A stretch of DNA of 64,000 bases from an uncultured bacterium (lineage in GTDB: Bacteria; Nitrospirota; Thermodesulfovibrionia; Thermodesulfovibrionales; Thermodesulfovibrionaceae), in assembly GCA_937998865.1 (NCBI GenBank), contig CALLBR010000001.1, forward strand, positions 36,024 through 100,023, in the 5' to 3' direction. Made by a program: the position numbers and the translations under genes. The notes under the pieces were generated by a model, which saw only the letters and a list, made by a program, of their open reading frames with translations, was not told where the DNA came from and did no database searches. This document shows, piece by piece, positions 1 to 9,653 of the stretch. Position 1 is the first letter of the stretch; each line of letters opens with the position of its first letter.

Positions 1-94
1 TGCTCTTGTGGGTCCAAAGAGGATGAATTATGAAAGAGCTATAATGTTTGTGAATGCTTTTGCAAAGTCTTTAACTTACACTCTATCAGAGTAG
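1..94 (+). CDS. hrcA: HrcA heat-shock repressor, C-terminal fragment
   Basis: Only the last 30 codons are present, read from base 2 and ending in TAG at 92-94. The peptide begins ALVGPKRMNYERAI, which matches the conserved HrcA C-terminal block (GPTRMDY-type motif). HrcA represses the groE and dnaK operons by binding CIRCE operators. The position, nine bases before grpE, is the classical hrcA-grpE-dnaK-dnaJ order and supports the call. The promoter and any CIRCE element would lie upstream, outside the window. Confidence 0.8.
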   Translation, partial: ALVGPKRMNYERAIMFVNAFAKSLTYTLSE

Positions 95-103
95 GAGGAA
101 TTA

Positions 104-697
104 ATGGAAGATATAAAAAAGGAATTAAATGAAAATGCTGAAACAGAAGAATTAAAATATGAAGGGGCAGCTTTGGAGGACAAGCCAAGAGATATAGTTG
201 AAACTCTTCAAAAAGAAATTAATGAACAAAAAGAGAAGTATCTTCGCCTCTATGCAGATTTTGAAAATTACAAGAGAATGGTGCAGAAAGAAAGAGAAGA
301 ATTGATAAATTATGCCAATGAAAAGCTCATTAAAGATTTATTACCAATAATAGATAATTTTGAGTTAGCAATAAAACATGCTTCAGGCGATGAAAGTTCT
401 AAATGGATTGATAGTATGAAAAAGGGAGTAGAAAACACACTAAAAGAATTTTTGAGAATTCTTGAGAAATATGGAGTAAAACCTGTTCCTTCCTTGGGAC
501 AACCTTTTAATCCTGAGGTACACCATGCTGTAACTACTGTAGAAAGAGGGGATACAGAAGAGAATACTGTTGTAGAAGAACTTCGTAAAGGATATTTTTA
601 TAAGGATAAACTCTTAAGAGAGACTCTTGTAGCAGTATCTAAGAAACCAAAACCCTCATCAGAGGGCAATGCCGAGTCACACCCATCGGGTGTATAA
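104..697 (+). CDS. grpE: GrpE, nucleotide exchange factor for DnaK
   Basis: A 197 aa cytosolic co-chaperone that releases ADP from DnaK. The first 30 or so residues are acidic and probably disordered. A long helical, coiled-coil-like stretch follows (about 30-95, including [12 protein letters not shown]). The C-terminal beta domain carries the family motif NPEVHHAV near 137-143. A good GGAGG sits 6 bases before the ATG. It lies between hrcA and dnaK in one operon, and the length is normal for the family. Confidence 0.96.
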   Translation: MEDIKKELNENAETEELKYEGAALEDKPRDIVETLQKEINEQKEKYLRLYADFENYKRMVQKEREELINYANEKLIKDLLPIIDNFELAIKHASGDESSKWIDSMKKGVENTLKEFLRILEKYGVKPVPSLGQPFNPEVHHAVTTVERGDTEENTVVEELRKGYFYKDKLLRETLVAVSKKPKPSSEGNAESHPSGV

Positions 698-720
698 AGA
701 CTAATAATAGGAGGTTAACT

Positions 721-2622
721 ATGGGAAAAGCAATAGGAATAGACCTTGGTACTACTAACTCAGTGGTGGCTGTTGTTGTGGGAGGAGAACCTGTAGTAAT
801 TCCTAATCAGGAAGGACAGAGGACCACTCCCTCTGTAGTGGCTTTTACTGATAAAGGAGAGAGACTAGTTGGACAAGTTGCAAAAAGACAGGCAATAACA
901 AATCCTGAAAATACTATCTTTTCAATAAAGCGACTTATGGGAAGAAAATATAATTCTCCTGAAGTACAGGAAGCAAAAAAGAGACTTCCCTATAAAATTG
1001 TTGAGGCACCAAATGGAGATGCTCATGTTGAGATTCAAGGCAAGAGATATTCTCCCCCTGAAATTTCTGCCATGATTCTTCAAAAACTCAAACAGGCTGC
1101 TGAAGATTACTTAGGAGAGCCTGTAACAGAAGCTGTCATCACCGTACCTGCTTATTTTGATGACAGTCAGCGTCAAGCAACTAAGGATGCCGGAAGAATA
1201 GCAGGCTTAAATGTTTTAAGAATTATAAATGAGCCAACAGCAGCAGCTCTTGCCTACGGGCTAGACAAGAAGAAGGAAGAAAAAATAGCAGTTTATGACC
1301 TTGGTGGAGGTACTTTTGATATTTCTATTCTGGAAATAGGAGAAGGAGTAATAGAAGTAAAGGCAACTAACGGTGATACTTATCTTGGAGGAGATGATTT
1401 TGACATAAGAATTATGGATTGGCTTATTGAGGAATTCAAAAAGCAAGAGGGAATAGATCTTCGTAAAGACAGAATGGCATTGCAAAGGCTTAAAGAGGCT
1501 GCAGAAAGAGCTAAAATAGAGCTTAGTTCTGCTATGGAAACAGAGATTAATTTACCTTTTATCACTGCCGATGCTTCAGGTCCAAAACATTTACTTATGA
1601 AACTAAGTCGTGCGAAAATGGAACAGCTGGTGGATGATCTAATTCAAAGAAGTCTTGAACCTTGTAAAAAGGCATTGGCTGATGCAGGACTGTCTACTTC
1701 TCAAATAGATGAGGTAATACTTGTGGGTGGGCAAACTCGCACTCCAAAGGTTCAGAAGGTTGTTCAGGAATACTTTGGTAAGGAACCTCACAAAGGCGTT
1801 AATCCTGATGAAGTGGTAGCAGTTGGTGCGGCAATTCAGGCAGCTATACTTAAGGGTGAAGTTAAGGAAGTGCTTCTTCTTGACGTTACTCCTTTGTCCT
1901 TAGGTATTGAAACACTGGGTGGAGTATTTACAAAAATAATTGAGAGAAATACAACTATTCCTACAAAGAAATCTCAGATATTTACAACGGCTGCAGATAA
2001 CCAAACAGCAGTCACCATTAAGGTTTATCAAGGTGAAAGAGAGATGGCAGCAGACAATAAACTTCTAGGGGTATTTGAACTTGTAGGAATTCCACCTGCA
2101 CCAAGAGGTATTCCTCAAATTGAAGTTACTTTTGACATTGATGCCAATGGTATTTTACATGTTTCAGCAAAGGATCTGGCAACAGGTAAGGAGCAATCAA
2201 TAAGGATTACCGCCTCCAGTGGCTTGACAGAGGAGGAGATAAAGAAAATGATAAGAGAAGCAGAAGCTCATGCTGAGGAGGATAGACGTAAAAAACAACT
2301 TGCTGAAGCAAGAAATGATGCTGATAATATGATTTACACTGTTGAAAAAACCTTAAGAGATATGGGAGATAGAGTACCAGAGGATGACAAAAAGAGAATT
2401 GAAGAAGCTATTGAAAAATGTAGGAGAATCAAAGAAACAAGTAATGATATCAATGAGATAAAATCTGCCGTGGAGGAGCTTGCAAAAGCATCTCACCGAA
2501 TAGCAGAAGAGCTTTACAAGAAGGCAGGAGGCTCAGCGGGAAGTCAAGCGGGAGCGCAACAGCAGTCAAAAAAAGAAGAGGATATAATAGAAGCTGAAGT
2601 AGAAGATAAGGATAATAAATGA
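721..2622 (+). CDS. dnaK: DnaK, Hsp70 chaperone
   Basis: A 633 aa ATP-dependent chaperone. The ATPase phosphate loop GIDLGTTNS is at residues 6-14, and DLGGGTFD and the [11 protein letters not shown] region follow. The interdomain linker [11 protein letters not shown] precedes the substrate-binding domain and an Ala/Lys-rich helical lid. The C-terminus is acidic (IEAEVEDKD), as in bacterial DnaK. A GGAGG ribosome site precedes the ATG. The stop overlaps the dnaJ start by 4 bases (ATGA), so the two are translationally coupled. Several antisense open frames inside it are shadows. Confidence 0.98.
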   Translation: MGKAIGIDLGTTNSVVAVVVGGEPVVIPNQEGQRTTPSVVAFTDKGERLVGQVAKRQAITNPENTIFSIKRLMGRKYNSPEVQEAKKRLPYKIVEAPNGDAHVEIQGKRYSPPEISAMILQKLKQAAEDYLGEPVTEAVITVPAYFDDSQRQATKDAGRIAGLNVLRIINEPTAAALAYGLDKKKEEKIAVYDLGGGTFDISILEIGEGVIEVKATNGDTYLGGDDFDIRIMDWLIEEFKKQEGIDLRKDRMALQRLKEAAERAKIELSSAMETEINLPFITADASGPKHLLMKLSRAKMEQLVDDLIQRSLEPCKKALADAGLSTSQIDEVILVGGQTRTPKVQKVVQEYFGKEPHKGVNPDEVVAVGAAIQAAILKGEVKEVLLLDVTPLSLGIETLGGVFTKIIERNTTIPTKKSQIFTTAADNQTAVTIKVYQGEREMAADNKLLGVFELVGIPPAPRGIPQIEVTFDIDANGILHVSAKDLATGKEQSIRITASSGLTEEEIKKMIREAEAHAEEDRRKKQLAEARNDADNMIYTVEKTLRDMGDRVPEDDKKRIEEAIEKCRRIKETSNDINEIKSAVEELAKASHRIAEELYKKAGGSAGSQAGAQQQSKKEEDIIEAEVEDKDNK

Positions 2623-3719
2623 AAGATTATTACACTATTTTAGGTATAAGCCGGGACGCTTCTCAAGAAGAGATTAAAAGAGCGTTCCGGCGTCTTGCAA
2701 GACAATATCATCCTGATTTAAATCCTGGAAACAAAGAGGCAGAAGAAAAGTTTAAAGAAATCAACGAAGCCTATTCCTGTCTTAGCGATCCAATAAAAAA
2801 GGCAAATTACGACAGATATGGAACTGCTGAAGGACCTATGGGCAATGGTTTTGGTTTTGAGACTCATGCAACCTTTACTGATATTTTTGAAGATATCTTT
2901 GAAGGTTTCTTTGGAAGTTTTGGCTTTAGAAAGCAAAGACCTGTAAAAGGAGCAGATTTAAGATATGATCTTACTATTACTCTAGAAGAAGCTGCTTTTG
3001 GTGTTGAAAAAGAAATAAAATACCATCGCTGGGAAGAGTGTTTTAACTGTAAAGGTTCTGGGATAAAAGCAGGTACTTCTCCTGTTACTTGTAATGCCTG
3101 TGGTGGTACTGGCTATATAAAATTTAATCAGGGTTTTTTCTCTGTGTCCAAAACTTGTAACAAATGTGGTGGAAAAGGGCAAATCATTAAAGATCCGTGT
3201 CCAGAATGTTCAGGAAGGGGTAAAGTTCGCTTAGAGCAAACTATTAATGTAAAGATACCAGCTGGTGTTGACTCAGGAACAAGGCTCAAAGTTAGTGGAG
3301 GGGGTGAACTGGGAGAGTTTGGAGGACCCAGAGGTGATCTTTATATATATGTGGAAGTAAAGGAACATGAAATTTTCAGAAGAGAGGGAATTAATCTTTA
3401 TTGTTCTGTTCCCATATCTTTTGTAAAAGCTGTTTTTGGTGGTGATATTGAAGTGCCTACTCTTGAAGGAGTAGAAAAGATTCATATACCTGCAGGAACA
3501 CCTTCAGGTAAAACTTTTAGGATTAAGGGTAAAGGCTTACCTCGCGTAGGCAGTAATCAAAGAGGAGATGAAATTATCACTGTCTATATAGATGTCCCTA
3601 AAAAACTAAATCAAAGGCAAAGAGAGCTTTTAGAAGAGTTTGCAAGAGTATCAGGAGAGGATATAAAGAAAAGCACAAAAGGTCTTAAGGAAAAATTAAA
3701 AGATATTTTCTCATCTTAA
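2619..3719 (+). CDS. dnaJ: DnaJ, Hsp40 co-chaperone (first copy)
   Basis: A 366 aa type I J-protein that stimulates DnaK ATPase. The J domain is at 3-67 with HPD at 31-33. A short Gly/Phe-rich region follows, then four CxxCxGxG zinc motifs starting near C141, C158, C180 and C194, then the two C-terminal beta domains. It is encoded directly after dnaK with a 4-base overlap. A second complete dnaJ lies at 8584, and 69 bases of their J domains are almost identical (see findings). Confidence 0.96.
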   Translation: MKDYYTILGISRDASQEEIKRAFRRLARQYHPDLNPGNKEAEEKFKEINEAYSCLSDPIKKANYDRYGTAEGPMGNGFGFETHATFTDIFEDIFEGFFGSFGFRKQRPVKGADLRYDLTITLEEAAFGVEKEIKYHRWEECFNCKGSGIKAGTSPVTCNACGGTGYIKFNQGFFSVSKTCNKCGGKGQIIKDPCPECSGRGKVRLEQTINVKIPAGVDSGTRLKVSGGGELGEFGGPRGDLYIYVEVKEHEIFRREGINLYCSVPISFVKAVFGGDIEVPTLEGVEKIHIPAGTPSGKTFRIKGKGLPRVGSNQRGDEIITVYIDVPKKLNQRQRELLEEFARVSGEDIKKSTKGLKEKLKDIFSS

Positions 3720-3732
3720 GGAGGACTTCACT

Positions 3733-4659
3733 ATGTCTAATTTTAATCTTTTAAAGATAGGAAAATTGTCAATTTTTTCAATTAGTTTGATTCTTTTGTG
3801 CCTTATTTCCTTTGCCTGTATGAGAGAAAAGGATAGAGAAGAAAAAATTACACAACCCATAAAAATATACACAAGCCTTTTTGTACTTGAGAATTTGACT
3901 AAACAACTTATACCTCATGGAGAGATTGAGAGTTTAATAACCAAGGGAGCCGATCCACATAATTTTGAACCATCCCTAAAAGATATTCAGAAATTATACA
4001 CAGCTAATTTAGTTATATATTTAGGAGATACAGATGTGGACAGATGGATAGACAAAATAAAAGATGAATTACTGCAAAAGGGAGTTAAGGTTTTGAGACT
4101 TCAAGACTTTTTACCAATGAGTCGGTATACAGCCTCAGAGGAATTAGACCCTCATGTTTGGTTAGATCCTCTTATGACCATGCAGATAATAAAAATTATT
4201 AAAGATGAAATTATTGCATTAAACCCAAAGGAAAAAAATTTAGTTGAGAAAAACTACCTGTTTTATAAGGAAAAATTAGAAAATTTAGATAAAATGTACA
4301 GAGAAACCCTTTTAAATTGTACTTTAAGAGATGTCATATCTAGCCATGAATTTCTAAATTATTTAGCTTTAAGATATAACTTTAATCCTCATTTTATTGT
4401 GCATGAACCAGAAGATGAACCCTCACCAAAGAGGATTAAGTTTTTGAAAGATTTTGTAAAGAAAAACAAAATTGAATACATTCTAACAGAGCCTGAGGGT
4501 GAAAAGATTACAAAATCACTAATGGCAGAGGCAAAATTAGAAGCATTAATTTTTGATACTTATCATAAGAAAACTGAAAAAGAATACCTTTCAGTCATGG
4601 AAGAGAACTTACAATCTCTAAGTAAAGCCTTAAAATGTAAAGGAAATAATGAAAAATGA
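3733..4659 (+). CDS. Zinc/manganese ABC importer, substrate-binding lipoprotein (ZnuA-like)
   Basis: A 308 aa cluster A-I metal-binding protein. The N-terminus is a lipoprotein signal with lipobox ISFA-C, so Cys29 should be lipidated. Likely metal ligands are H76 (GADPHNFEP), H141 (LDPHVWLDP), H205 (SSHEF) and the Asp in IFDTYH near the C-terminus. The His-rich loop typical of many ZnuA proteins is absent, so Zn and Mn cannot be separated from sequence. It starts 13 bases after dnaJ behind AAGGAGG and is followed by its ATPase and permease, so metal uptake may be co-transcribed with the chaperones. Confidence 0.85.
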   Translation: MSNFNLLKIGKLSIFSISLILLCLISFACMREKDREEKITQPIKIYTSLFVLENLTKQLIPHGEIESLITKGADPHNFEPSLKDIQKLYTANLVIYLGDTDVDRWIDKIKDELLQKGVKVLRLQDFLPMSRYTASEELDPHVWLDPLMTMQIIKIIKDEIIALNPKEKNLVEKNYLFYKEKLENLDKMYRETLLNCTLRDVISSHEFLNYLALRYNFNPHFIVHEPEDEPSPKRIKFLKDFVKKNKIEYILTEPEGEKITKSLMAEAKLEALIFDTYHKKTEKEYLSVMEENLQSLSKALKCKGNNEK

Positions 4660-5398
4660 CAATCTAAAACTCTTGGATCTAAAGAGAGAAACTTTAATCT
4701 CCCTAAGGAATGTTACCTACAGTAGTGATGGTATCATAATTCTTGAAAATATAAATTTTGATATAGAGGAAGGTTGCTACTTAGGAATAATTGGACCTAA
4801 TGGTGCTGGTAAAACAACTTTACTTAAACTAATTCTCGGAATTCTAAAACCCACATCGGGAGAAATAAAAATTAAAGGACTCTCTCCAGAGGAGTACCTT
4901 AAAAAGCAACCCATAGGCTATCTTCCTCAAAGAATTTCTCAAAGTCTTTTTGAGATGCCCATTACTGTTGAAGAACTCATAAGAAGTGGTATTTTTAGCC
5001 CTTCAGAAGATGTGGTAAATTGGGCCCTAAATTTATTTAATATATACTCTTTAAGGAAAAAGTCTTTGAGGCAACTATCAGGTGGTGAGCGTCAGAAGGC
5101 ATTTTTAGCAAGAGCTCTTGTAGCAAAACCAAAGATATTGCTTTTAGACGAGCCTACCACAGGAATAGATCCTCAAGCAAGAGATGAACTTTTAGAAATT
5201 TTAGAGAGATTGAATAGTGAATATGGAATATCTCTTTTAGTTGTCACTCATGATATCGCTACTTTTGCTCACGAATCTAAATGCATACTCTGTTTGAACA
5301 GAAAAGTGGTATGTTTAGGGGAACCGCAAGGAATTTTAAAAGAGGAGTATATGAAGCTTCTTTACCCTACACATAATGTTTTTCATCCTAAGGTATGA
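4649..5398 (+). CDS. Zinc/manganese ABC importer, ATPase (ZnuC-like)
   Basis: A 249 aa ABC ATPase that powers the adjacent importer. Walker A is GPNGAGKTT (about residues 50-58), the ABC signature is LSGGERQ, Walker B is ILLLDEPTTG, and the switch His is in VVTHD. Its start lies 11 bases inside the end of the binding-protein gene, and its stop overlaps the permease start by 4 bases. This tight coupling and the partner genes define it as the ZnuC/MntB-type subunit. Metal specificity is not resolved. Confidence 0.88.
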   Translation: MKNDNLKLLDLKRETLISLRNVTYSSDGIIILENINFDIEEGCYLGIIGPNGAGKTTLLKLILGILKPTSGEIKIKGLSPEEYLKKQPIGYLPQRISQSLFEMPITVEELIRSGIFSPSEDVVNWALNLFNIYSLRKKSLRQLSGGERQKAFLARALVAKPKILLLDEPTTGIDPQARDELLEILERLNSEYGISLLVVTHDIATFAHESKCILCLNRKVVCLGEPQGILKEEYMKLLYPTHNVFHPKV

Positions 5399-6198
5399 TA
5401 GAAATTTTTGAATTAGATGTTATAAAGAGGGCTTTCTTAGTCGTGAGTCTCATTGCTCCCCTTGCTCCATTAATGGGTATTTTTTTACTCTTTAGAAGAT
5501 ATGCTTTTTTTGCTGACACCCTTGCTCATGTAGGTTTTTTAGCATTAGCTATAAGTGTATTTTTTCAGTTTAATGCTCTATGGTTATTAATAATCTTAAG
5601 CATACTTGTAGCCTTATGTGTTGAACAACTTCGTATAGGAGGAAAACTTCCTGCTGAAGGCTCTCTATCCTTCTTTCTCTATTCTGGAGTAGCCTTATCA
5701 GTAGTATTTATAACCTTTTCAGGAAAAACAAGTTCTGTAATGAGCATACTATTCGGGAGTCTAACCACTGTAAGTGAGGAAGATTTTTATCTTATTTTGA
5801 TTGGCACTGTTCTTTGTAGTTTCTTTTTAATCAAATATTTCAGGAAAATGCTAAACGTATGTATTGATGAAGATATTGCTCATGCCTCAGGTATTGATGT
5901 AGCTTTAGTTAAAACAATATTTGCTATTACAGTAGCCTTGACTATATCAATTTCAATCAAAACAATGGGAGCTTTTTTAATAGGCTCTTTAATGATCATT
6001 CCTCCTTTAAGTGCAATGCAACTAACTAGAAGTCTAATGGGAACTGCTAAGCTTTCAATAATTTATTCGGTTTTTTCGTCCTATTGCGGGATTTTTCTAT
6101 CTTATTACTCTGGCATACCTCTAGGTGCATCAATCTCTCTTGTGCTCATTGGGATTTTTATAGCTTCTCTTTTTGTTAAACATTTTAAAAACTTTTAA
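5395..6198 (+). CDS. Zinc/manganese ABC importer, permease (ZnuB-like)
   Basis: A 267 aa ABC-3 family inner-membrane permease with about eight hydrophobic segments. It has the family's N-terminal pattern LLFRRYAFFADTLAHVG and the conserved block IKTMGAFLIGSLMIIPP (about 190-210). It is the last gene of the importer. Its stop lies only 7 bases from the convergent end of the diguanylate cyclase gene, and no terminator is visible between them. Confidence 0.87.
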   Translation: MIEIFELDVIKRAFLVVSLIAPLAPLMGIFLLFRRYAFFADTLAHVGFLALAISVFFQFNALWLLIILSILVALCVEQLRIGGKLPAEGSLSFFLYSGVALSVVFITFSGKTSSVMSILFGSLTTVSEEDFYLILIGTVLCSFFLIKYFRKMLNVCIDEDIAHASGIDVALVKTIFAITVALTISISIKTMGAFLIGSLMIIPPLSAMQLTRSLMGTAKLSIIYSVFSSYCGIFLSYYSGIPLGASISLVLIGIFIASLFVKHFKNF

Positions 6199-6205
6199 AT
6201 TTAAT

Positions 6206-8056
6206 CTATTCGTAAGCACCAAATATCTTTATTCTATTTTTACCATATTTTTTTGCATCATAAGCTGCTTTATCAGCCTCTTTTATTATTGTCTCCATGT
6301 CTTTTGATGGATCAATTATTGTAATACCAATACTTGCAGTTGGTTTGATTGTCTCTGATGGAAGATTAATTTCTATTTCTTGTAAGTTTTCCTGAATTCT
6401 CTCTGCAATTCTCTTTGTAATTTCTAAATCTCCATTTATTAGTAAAACAAATTCGTCTCCCCCAAATCTTACTGCTATATCTTTTTGTCTAATACTTTTA
6501 AGGATTGTAATTGCAAAATTTTCAAGGACCTTATCACCAATCAAATGACCATATTTATCATTTATTTTCTTCAGGTCATCAAGATCAATAAAAATAAGGC
6601 AATAAATATCGCCTTTCTTTATCTTAGGGAGGATTTTTCTGAAGTATATTTCAAGATAATCTCTGTTGTAAAGTTTAGTTAATTTGTCTTTTATAGCCTT
6701 TTCTAATAATTTTTCTTTTTCTTTTTTAAAATGAGTTATGTCATAGCCTATAAGAAGTATTTTTTTATTTTCTTCAATGGGTATAAGCCAAAGGTTAAGG
6801 AAAGAGCCATCTTTAAGTTTAAATTCTGGCAAAAAAGTTTTTTCACCTTTGTTAATTGTTGCTAATTCAGAAAAGATAAGGAATAAATCCTCCAATTCTT
6901 TTGTTTCTTCTAAATTAAATAATCTTTTTGCCTGTGAATTGGCAAAAATTACATGTCCTTCTTTATCCAATACGACAATGATTGACTCAGATTGTTCCGC
7001 AATTGTCTCATAGAGTTTACGAGTTGCTTCAATTTCACTGATTTGTCTTTTTATGGTTAATATGTAATTATTTATTTCGTAGCTTAGATAGCCTAATTCA
7101 TTAGGATCCTTTATTGATAGGGTCTCCCTTTTGCCTAGTTTGACCTCTTCTAAATCTTTTATCAAACCTTTGATTCTACTTATTACATCTCTGTTTAACC
7201 AAAAATAAAAGACAATGCCGAGAAAAAGGAAGCTTAGAATGTATAATCCACTCATTCTAAAAAGATATTTCTGTAGGATGCTCGTTAATTTTATCTCCCT
7301 GTCAACTCTTATCAATAGATTATCAGTTAAACCTTGATTGTCAATCTCCACAGTAGCCTCATAATAATTTCCTTTTTGCAGAACTTTCATTCTTTCTGAA
7401 GATTCTTCCTTTATGGTATTGAGCTTTTCAATTCTTATTCTGGAAAAACCAAATATTTCCTTTAATAATCTCAATTTATCTTCAGTAATTAACCGACACA
7501 TTATCAAATATCCTGAAACCTTTCCTGAAAAATCACTTTTTAAAACAGGTTGGATGGAAATTAGAATTTGATTTTTATCTCTAAAGCCAATTACTGTAAT
7601 ACCCTCTTTTTTTAATTCATCGTCCCTCTTTAGGGATATATATTTTTTAAGGAGAGGTGACCAAAATTTTTCATCTACTCTCTGAAGTTTATCTAAATCT
7701 AAATTATATTCAAATCCATCTTTTAAGCGGCTTTTTGTGTCAAAATAGGCAATGAGAATAACTTTATTATTTATAAATGCCTCTTTAGTAAGATTATTTT
7801 CAATAAAGTTAGGATTCCTATCCTGCATAAAAAGCCAGGCCTCTGTCCAAGCAGCCCAATCTTTGGTTAAGCCCGTTAAATCTGATTTTTCTAATTCTAT
7901 TATCTTTTTTAATTTTTCAATATCTTCCATAAAAAGATTTTTTTCAATAGTCTGTAAGGTCTTTTTTATTGACATTTGGATTATCAATAGGGACGATAAA
8001 ATTAAGGAGGAGATAAATAGAATGAATATGAGAATAACTTTTTTTCTTAATGTCAC
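6206..8056 (-). CDS. Membrane diguanylate cyclase: CHASE4-HAMP-PAS-GGDEF
   Basis: A 616 aa sensor that should make cyclic di-GMP. It has a transmembrane helix near 8-28, a periplasmic CHASE4-type domain (about 50-220, with the hallmark DWAAWTEAW and a following NPNFIENNL), and a second helix near 268-288. HAMP, PAS (about 345-450) and GGDEF (about 455-612) domains follow. The catalytic motif is intact (RFGGDEF, GGDEF at 532-536). An RxxD inhibitory site (RQKD) lies exactly five residues before it, so product feedback is expected. There is no EAL domain. The start is GTG with no clear Shine-Dalgarno. No partner gene is adjacent. Confidence 0.9.
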   Translation of the reverse strand: MTLRKKVILIFILFISSLILSSLLIIQMSIKKTLQTIEKNLFMEDIEKLKKIIELEKSDLTGLTKDWAAWTEAWLFMQDRNPNFIENNLTKEAFINNKVILIAYFDTKSRLKDGFEYNLDLDKLQRVDEKFWSPLLKKYISLKRDDELKKEGITVIGFRDKNQILISIQPVLKSDFSGKVSGYLIMCRLITEDKLRLLKEIFGFSRIRIEKLNTIKEESSERMKVLQKGNYYEATVEIDNQGLTDNLLIRVDREIKLTSILQKYLFRMSGLYILSFLFLGIVFYFWLNRDVISRIKGLIKDLEEVKLGKRETLSIKDPNELGYLSYEINNYILTIKRQISEIEATRKLYETIAEQSESIIVVLDKEGHVIFANSQAKRLFNLEETKELEDLFLIFSELATINKGEKTFLPEFKLKDGSFLNLWLIPIEENKKILLIGYDITHFKKEKEKLLEKAIKDKLTKLYNRDYLEIYFRKILPKIKKGDIYCLIFIDLDDLKKINDKYGHLIGDKVLENFAITILKSIRQKDIAVRFGGDEFVLLINGDLEITKRIAERIQENLQEIEINLPSETIKPTASIGITIIDPSKDMETIIKEADKAAYDAKKYGKNRIKIFGAYE

Positions 8057-8583
8057 AACTCAATAATTTTAAACAAAAATTCCCTAATGAATCAATTAAG
8101 AATTAAATGACTGTGGTTCATGATTTTATAGAGTCTTTTTCTTAGGGATAAAGTCATGTGAAGGAAGAGGGATGCGTAAACAAAAGAAAAAGGGCTAAGC
8201 AATATTACTTTTAAGTTATTGCTCCTAAAGAGAGGATGAATTCTCTTTAGCAAGGCTAGGAGTCCAATTGAAAGAAGGAGTGCCGCAATTTCCTAAACTA
8301 CTAAGTGCTTCTTTGTATTTTTGATAAATTCTTTCTTTGGCAATTACAGGTTCATTTATTGAGACTCTGCAGTATAAGGCAACGGCAAGGGATTGGATTT
8401 CACTGCTACAATGACAGAAAAAGCTAGCCCTTTCATTAAATAAGGATCGCAAGGACGGCAGGGAGTGTTATGGCAAGAGGTTTTTGGCATTCTAAGCAAT
8501 CTTAAGAGACGGGGAAAGACAGTTTGGTAGAGGATAAGGAATATGACTTGATATAAATTAACGCAATTTGTTAACATAAGATT
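8057..8583. repeat. 527-base non-coding stretch with decayed interspersed repeat
   Basis: No credible gene is present. Part of it (about 8160-8520) resembles a degraded copy of the widespread intergenic repeat whose intact form alternates GTCATTGCGAGGAG-like and GAAGCAATCTC-like blocks. Examples here are a GGCATTCTAAGCAATCTTA segment near 8487-8505 and an ACAATGACAGAAAAAGCTAG segment near 8408-8426. The second recurs almost unchanged near 62572. Short hairpins also occur (AGCAATA/TATTGCT and AAAGAGA/TCTCTTT between 8200 and 8265). The last 40 bases hold the dnaJ2 promoter. Assignment to a repeat family is by eye. Confidence 0.55.
8548..8577 (+). promoter_or_regulatory. Predicted promoter of dnaJ2-hspR-clpB-hsp20
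   Basis: TTGATA at 8548-8553 and TAACAT at 8572-8577 are spaced 18 bases apart. This predicts transcription start at about 8583-8585, at or next to the ATG at 8584. There is no Shine-Dalgarno before that ATG, so the mRNA may be leaderless. I could not see a canonical HAIR operator (CTTGAGT-N7-ACTCAAG), although the operon encodes an HspR. Confidence 0.4.
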
Positions 8584-9651
8584 ATGGAAAAGAAAGATTA
8601 CTATAAAATACTTGGTGTAAGCAAAGATGCCTCTCAAGAGGAGATCAAAAAGGCATATAGGAAGCTGGCAAGAAAGTATCATCCTGATTTAAATCCTGGG
8701 AATAAAGAGGCAGAAGAAAAGTTTAAAGAGATTAACGAAGCCTATGCAGTCTTAAGTGATCCTCAGAAAAGAAAGGAATATGACAGTGGTGGTTATGATT
8801 TTAAGGGTTTTGATTTTGGTGGCTTTGATTTTACAAAAGGTTTTGACTTAGGAGATATTTTTGGAGACATATTCGGAGATACCTTTACTTATGCATCAGA
8901 AAGTGGATTTATTAAAGGAGAAGACATCACCATTCCTATAACTCTTACTTTTAAAGAGGCTTATGAAGGTACAGTTAAAACCATAAATTATCAACGATAT
9001 ATTGAGTGTCCTTCTTGCCATGGAAGTGGTGCTGATAAGGTGGACGTGTGTAAAAAATGTGGAGGAACAGGAAGAATTCAAGCATCTCGCGGATTTATCA
9101 GAGTAAATCAAACATGCCCTCAATGTGGTGGTACAGGTCGAATGGCCTCCTCTATGTGTGGAAGTTGTAGAGGAGCAGGTAGGATTCTTAAAGCAGAATC
9201 AATTAAGGCAAAAATTCCTGCTGGTGTTGACAATGGCTCTACGGTAAGAGTGAAAGGTTACGGTAATGCTGGCAGAGGAGGAGCTCCTTATGGTGATTTG
9301 ATTCTTGAAATTTCAGTAGAATCCCATCCCTTCTTCATAAGAAAGGGTGATGATATATATCTTGATTTACCTATAACTTTTACAGAGGCTACCTTAGGGG
9401 CTAAGGTAGAAGTTCCTACTCCAGAGGGAGAATTTATAAAAATGAAAATACCCGAGGGCACCCAAGGAGGACAAAAATTTAGAATTTCAGGCAAAGGATT
9501 TCCTTCCACCAAGGGAAACCTTAGGGGCGATCTATATGTTATTGCAAAAATTTTAGTTCCAAAGGGACTCTCCCCATCAGAAAAAGAGGAGGTTAGAAAA
9601 CTTGAAAAACTATACAGAGAAAATCCAAGAGAGTTGCTCTACAGGAGGTAG
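8584..9651 (+). CDS. DnaJ-type Hsp40 co-chaperone (second copy)
   Basis: A 355 aa type I J-protein: J domain with HPD at 33-35, then an unusual G/F region of tandem GFDF-like units (about 71-95). Four CxxCxGxG zinc motifs follow, starting at C142, C156, C178 and C192, then the C-terminal substrate-binding domains. Its operon partners hspR, clpB and hsp20 suggest it feeds substrates to a DnaK/ClpB disaggregase. No Shine-Dalgarno precedes the ATG. It is clearly distinct from the copy at 2619 apart from one nearly identical 69-base block. Confidence 0.93.
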   Translation: MEKKDYYKILGVSKDASQEEIKKAYRKLARKYHPDLNPGNKEAEEKFKEINEAYAVLSDPQKRKEYDSGGYDFKGFDFGGFDFTKGFDLGDIFGDIFGDTFTYASESGFIKGEDITIPITLTFKEAYEGTVKTINYQRYIECPSCHGSGADKVDVCKKCGGTGRIQASRGFIRVNQTCPQCGGTGRMASSMCGSCRGAGRILKAESIKAKIPAGVDNGSTVRVKGYGNAGRGGAPYGDLILEISVESHPFFIRKGDDIYLDLPITFTEATLGAKVEVPTPEGEFIKMKIPEGTQGGQKFRISGKGFPSTKGNLRGDLYVIAKILVPKGLSPSEKEEVRKLEKLYRENPRELLYRR

Positions 9652-9653
9652 CG

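Noticed and set aside
1261..1565. Antisense open frames inside dnaK
   Set aside because: They are shadows of a highly conserved gene, with no ribosome site and no domain.
8225..8682. Two overlapping minus-strand open frames (75 and 108 codons) before dnaJ2
   Set aside because: They run across the decayed repeat and into the dnaJ2 coding region, have no ribosome site, no recognisable domain and odd Cys/Ser-rich composition.
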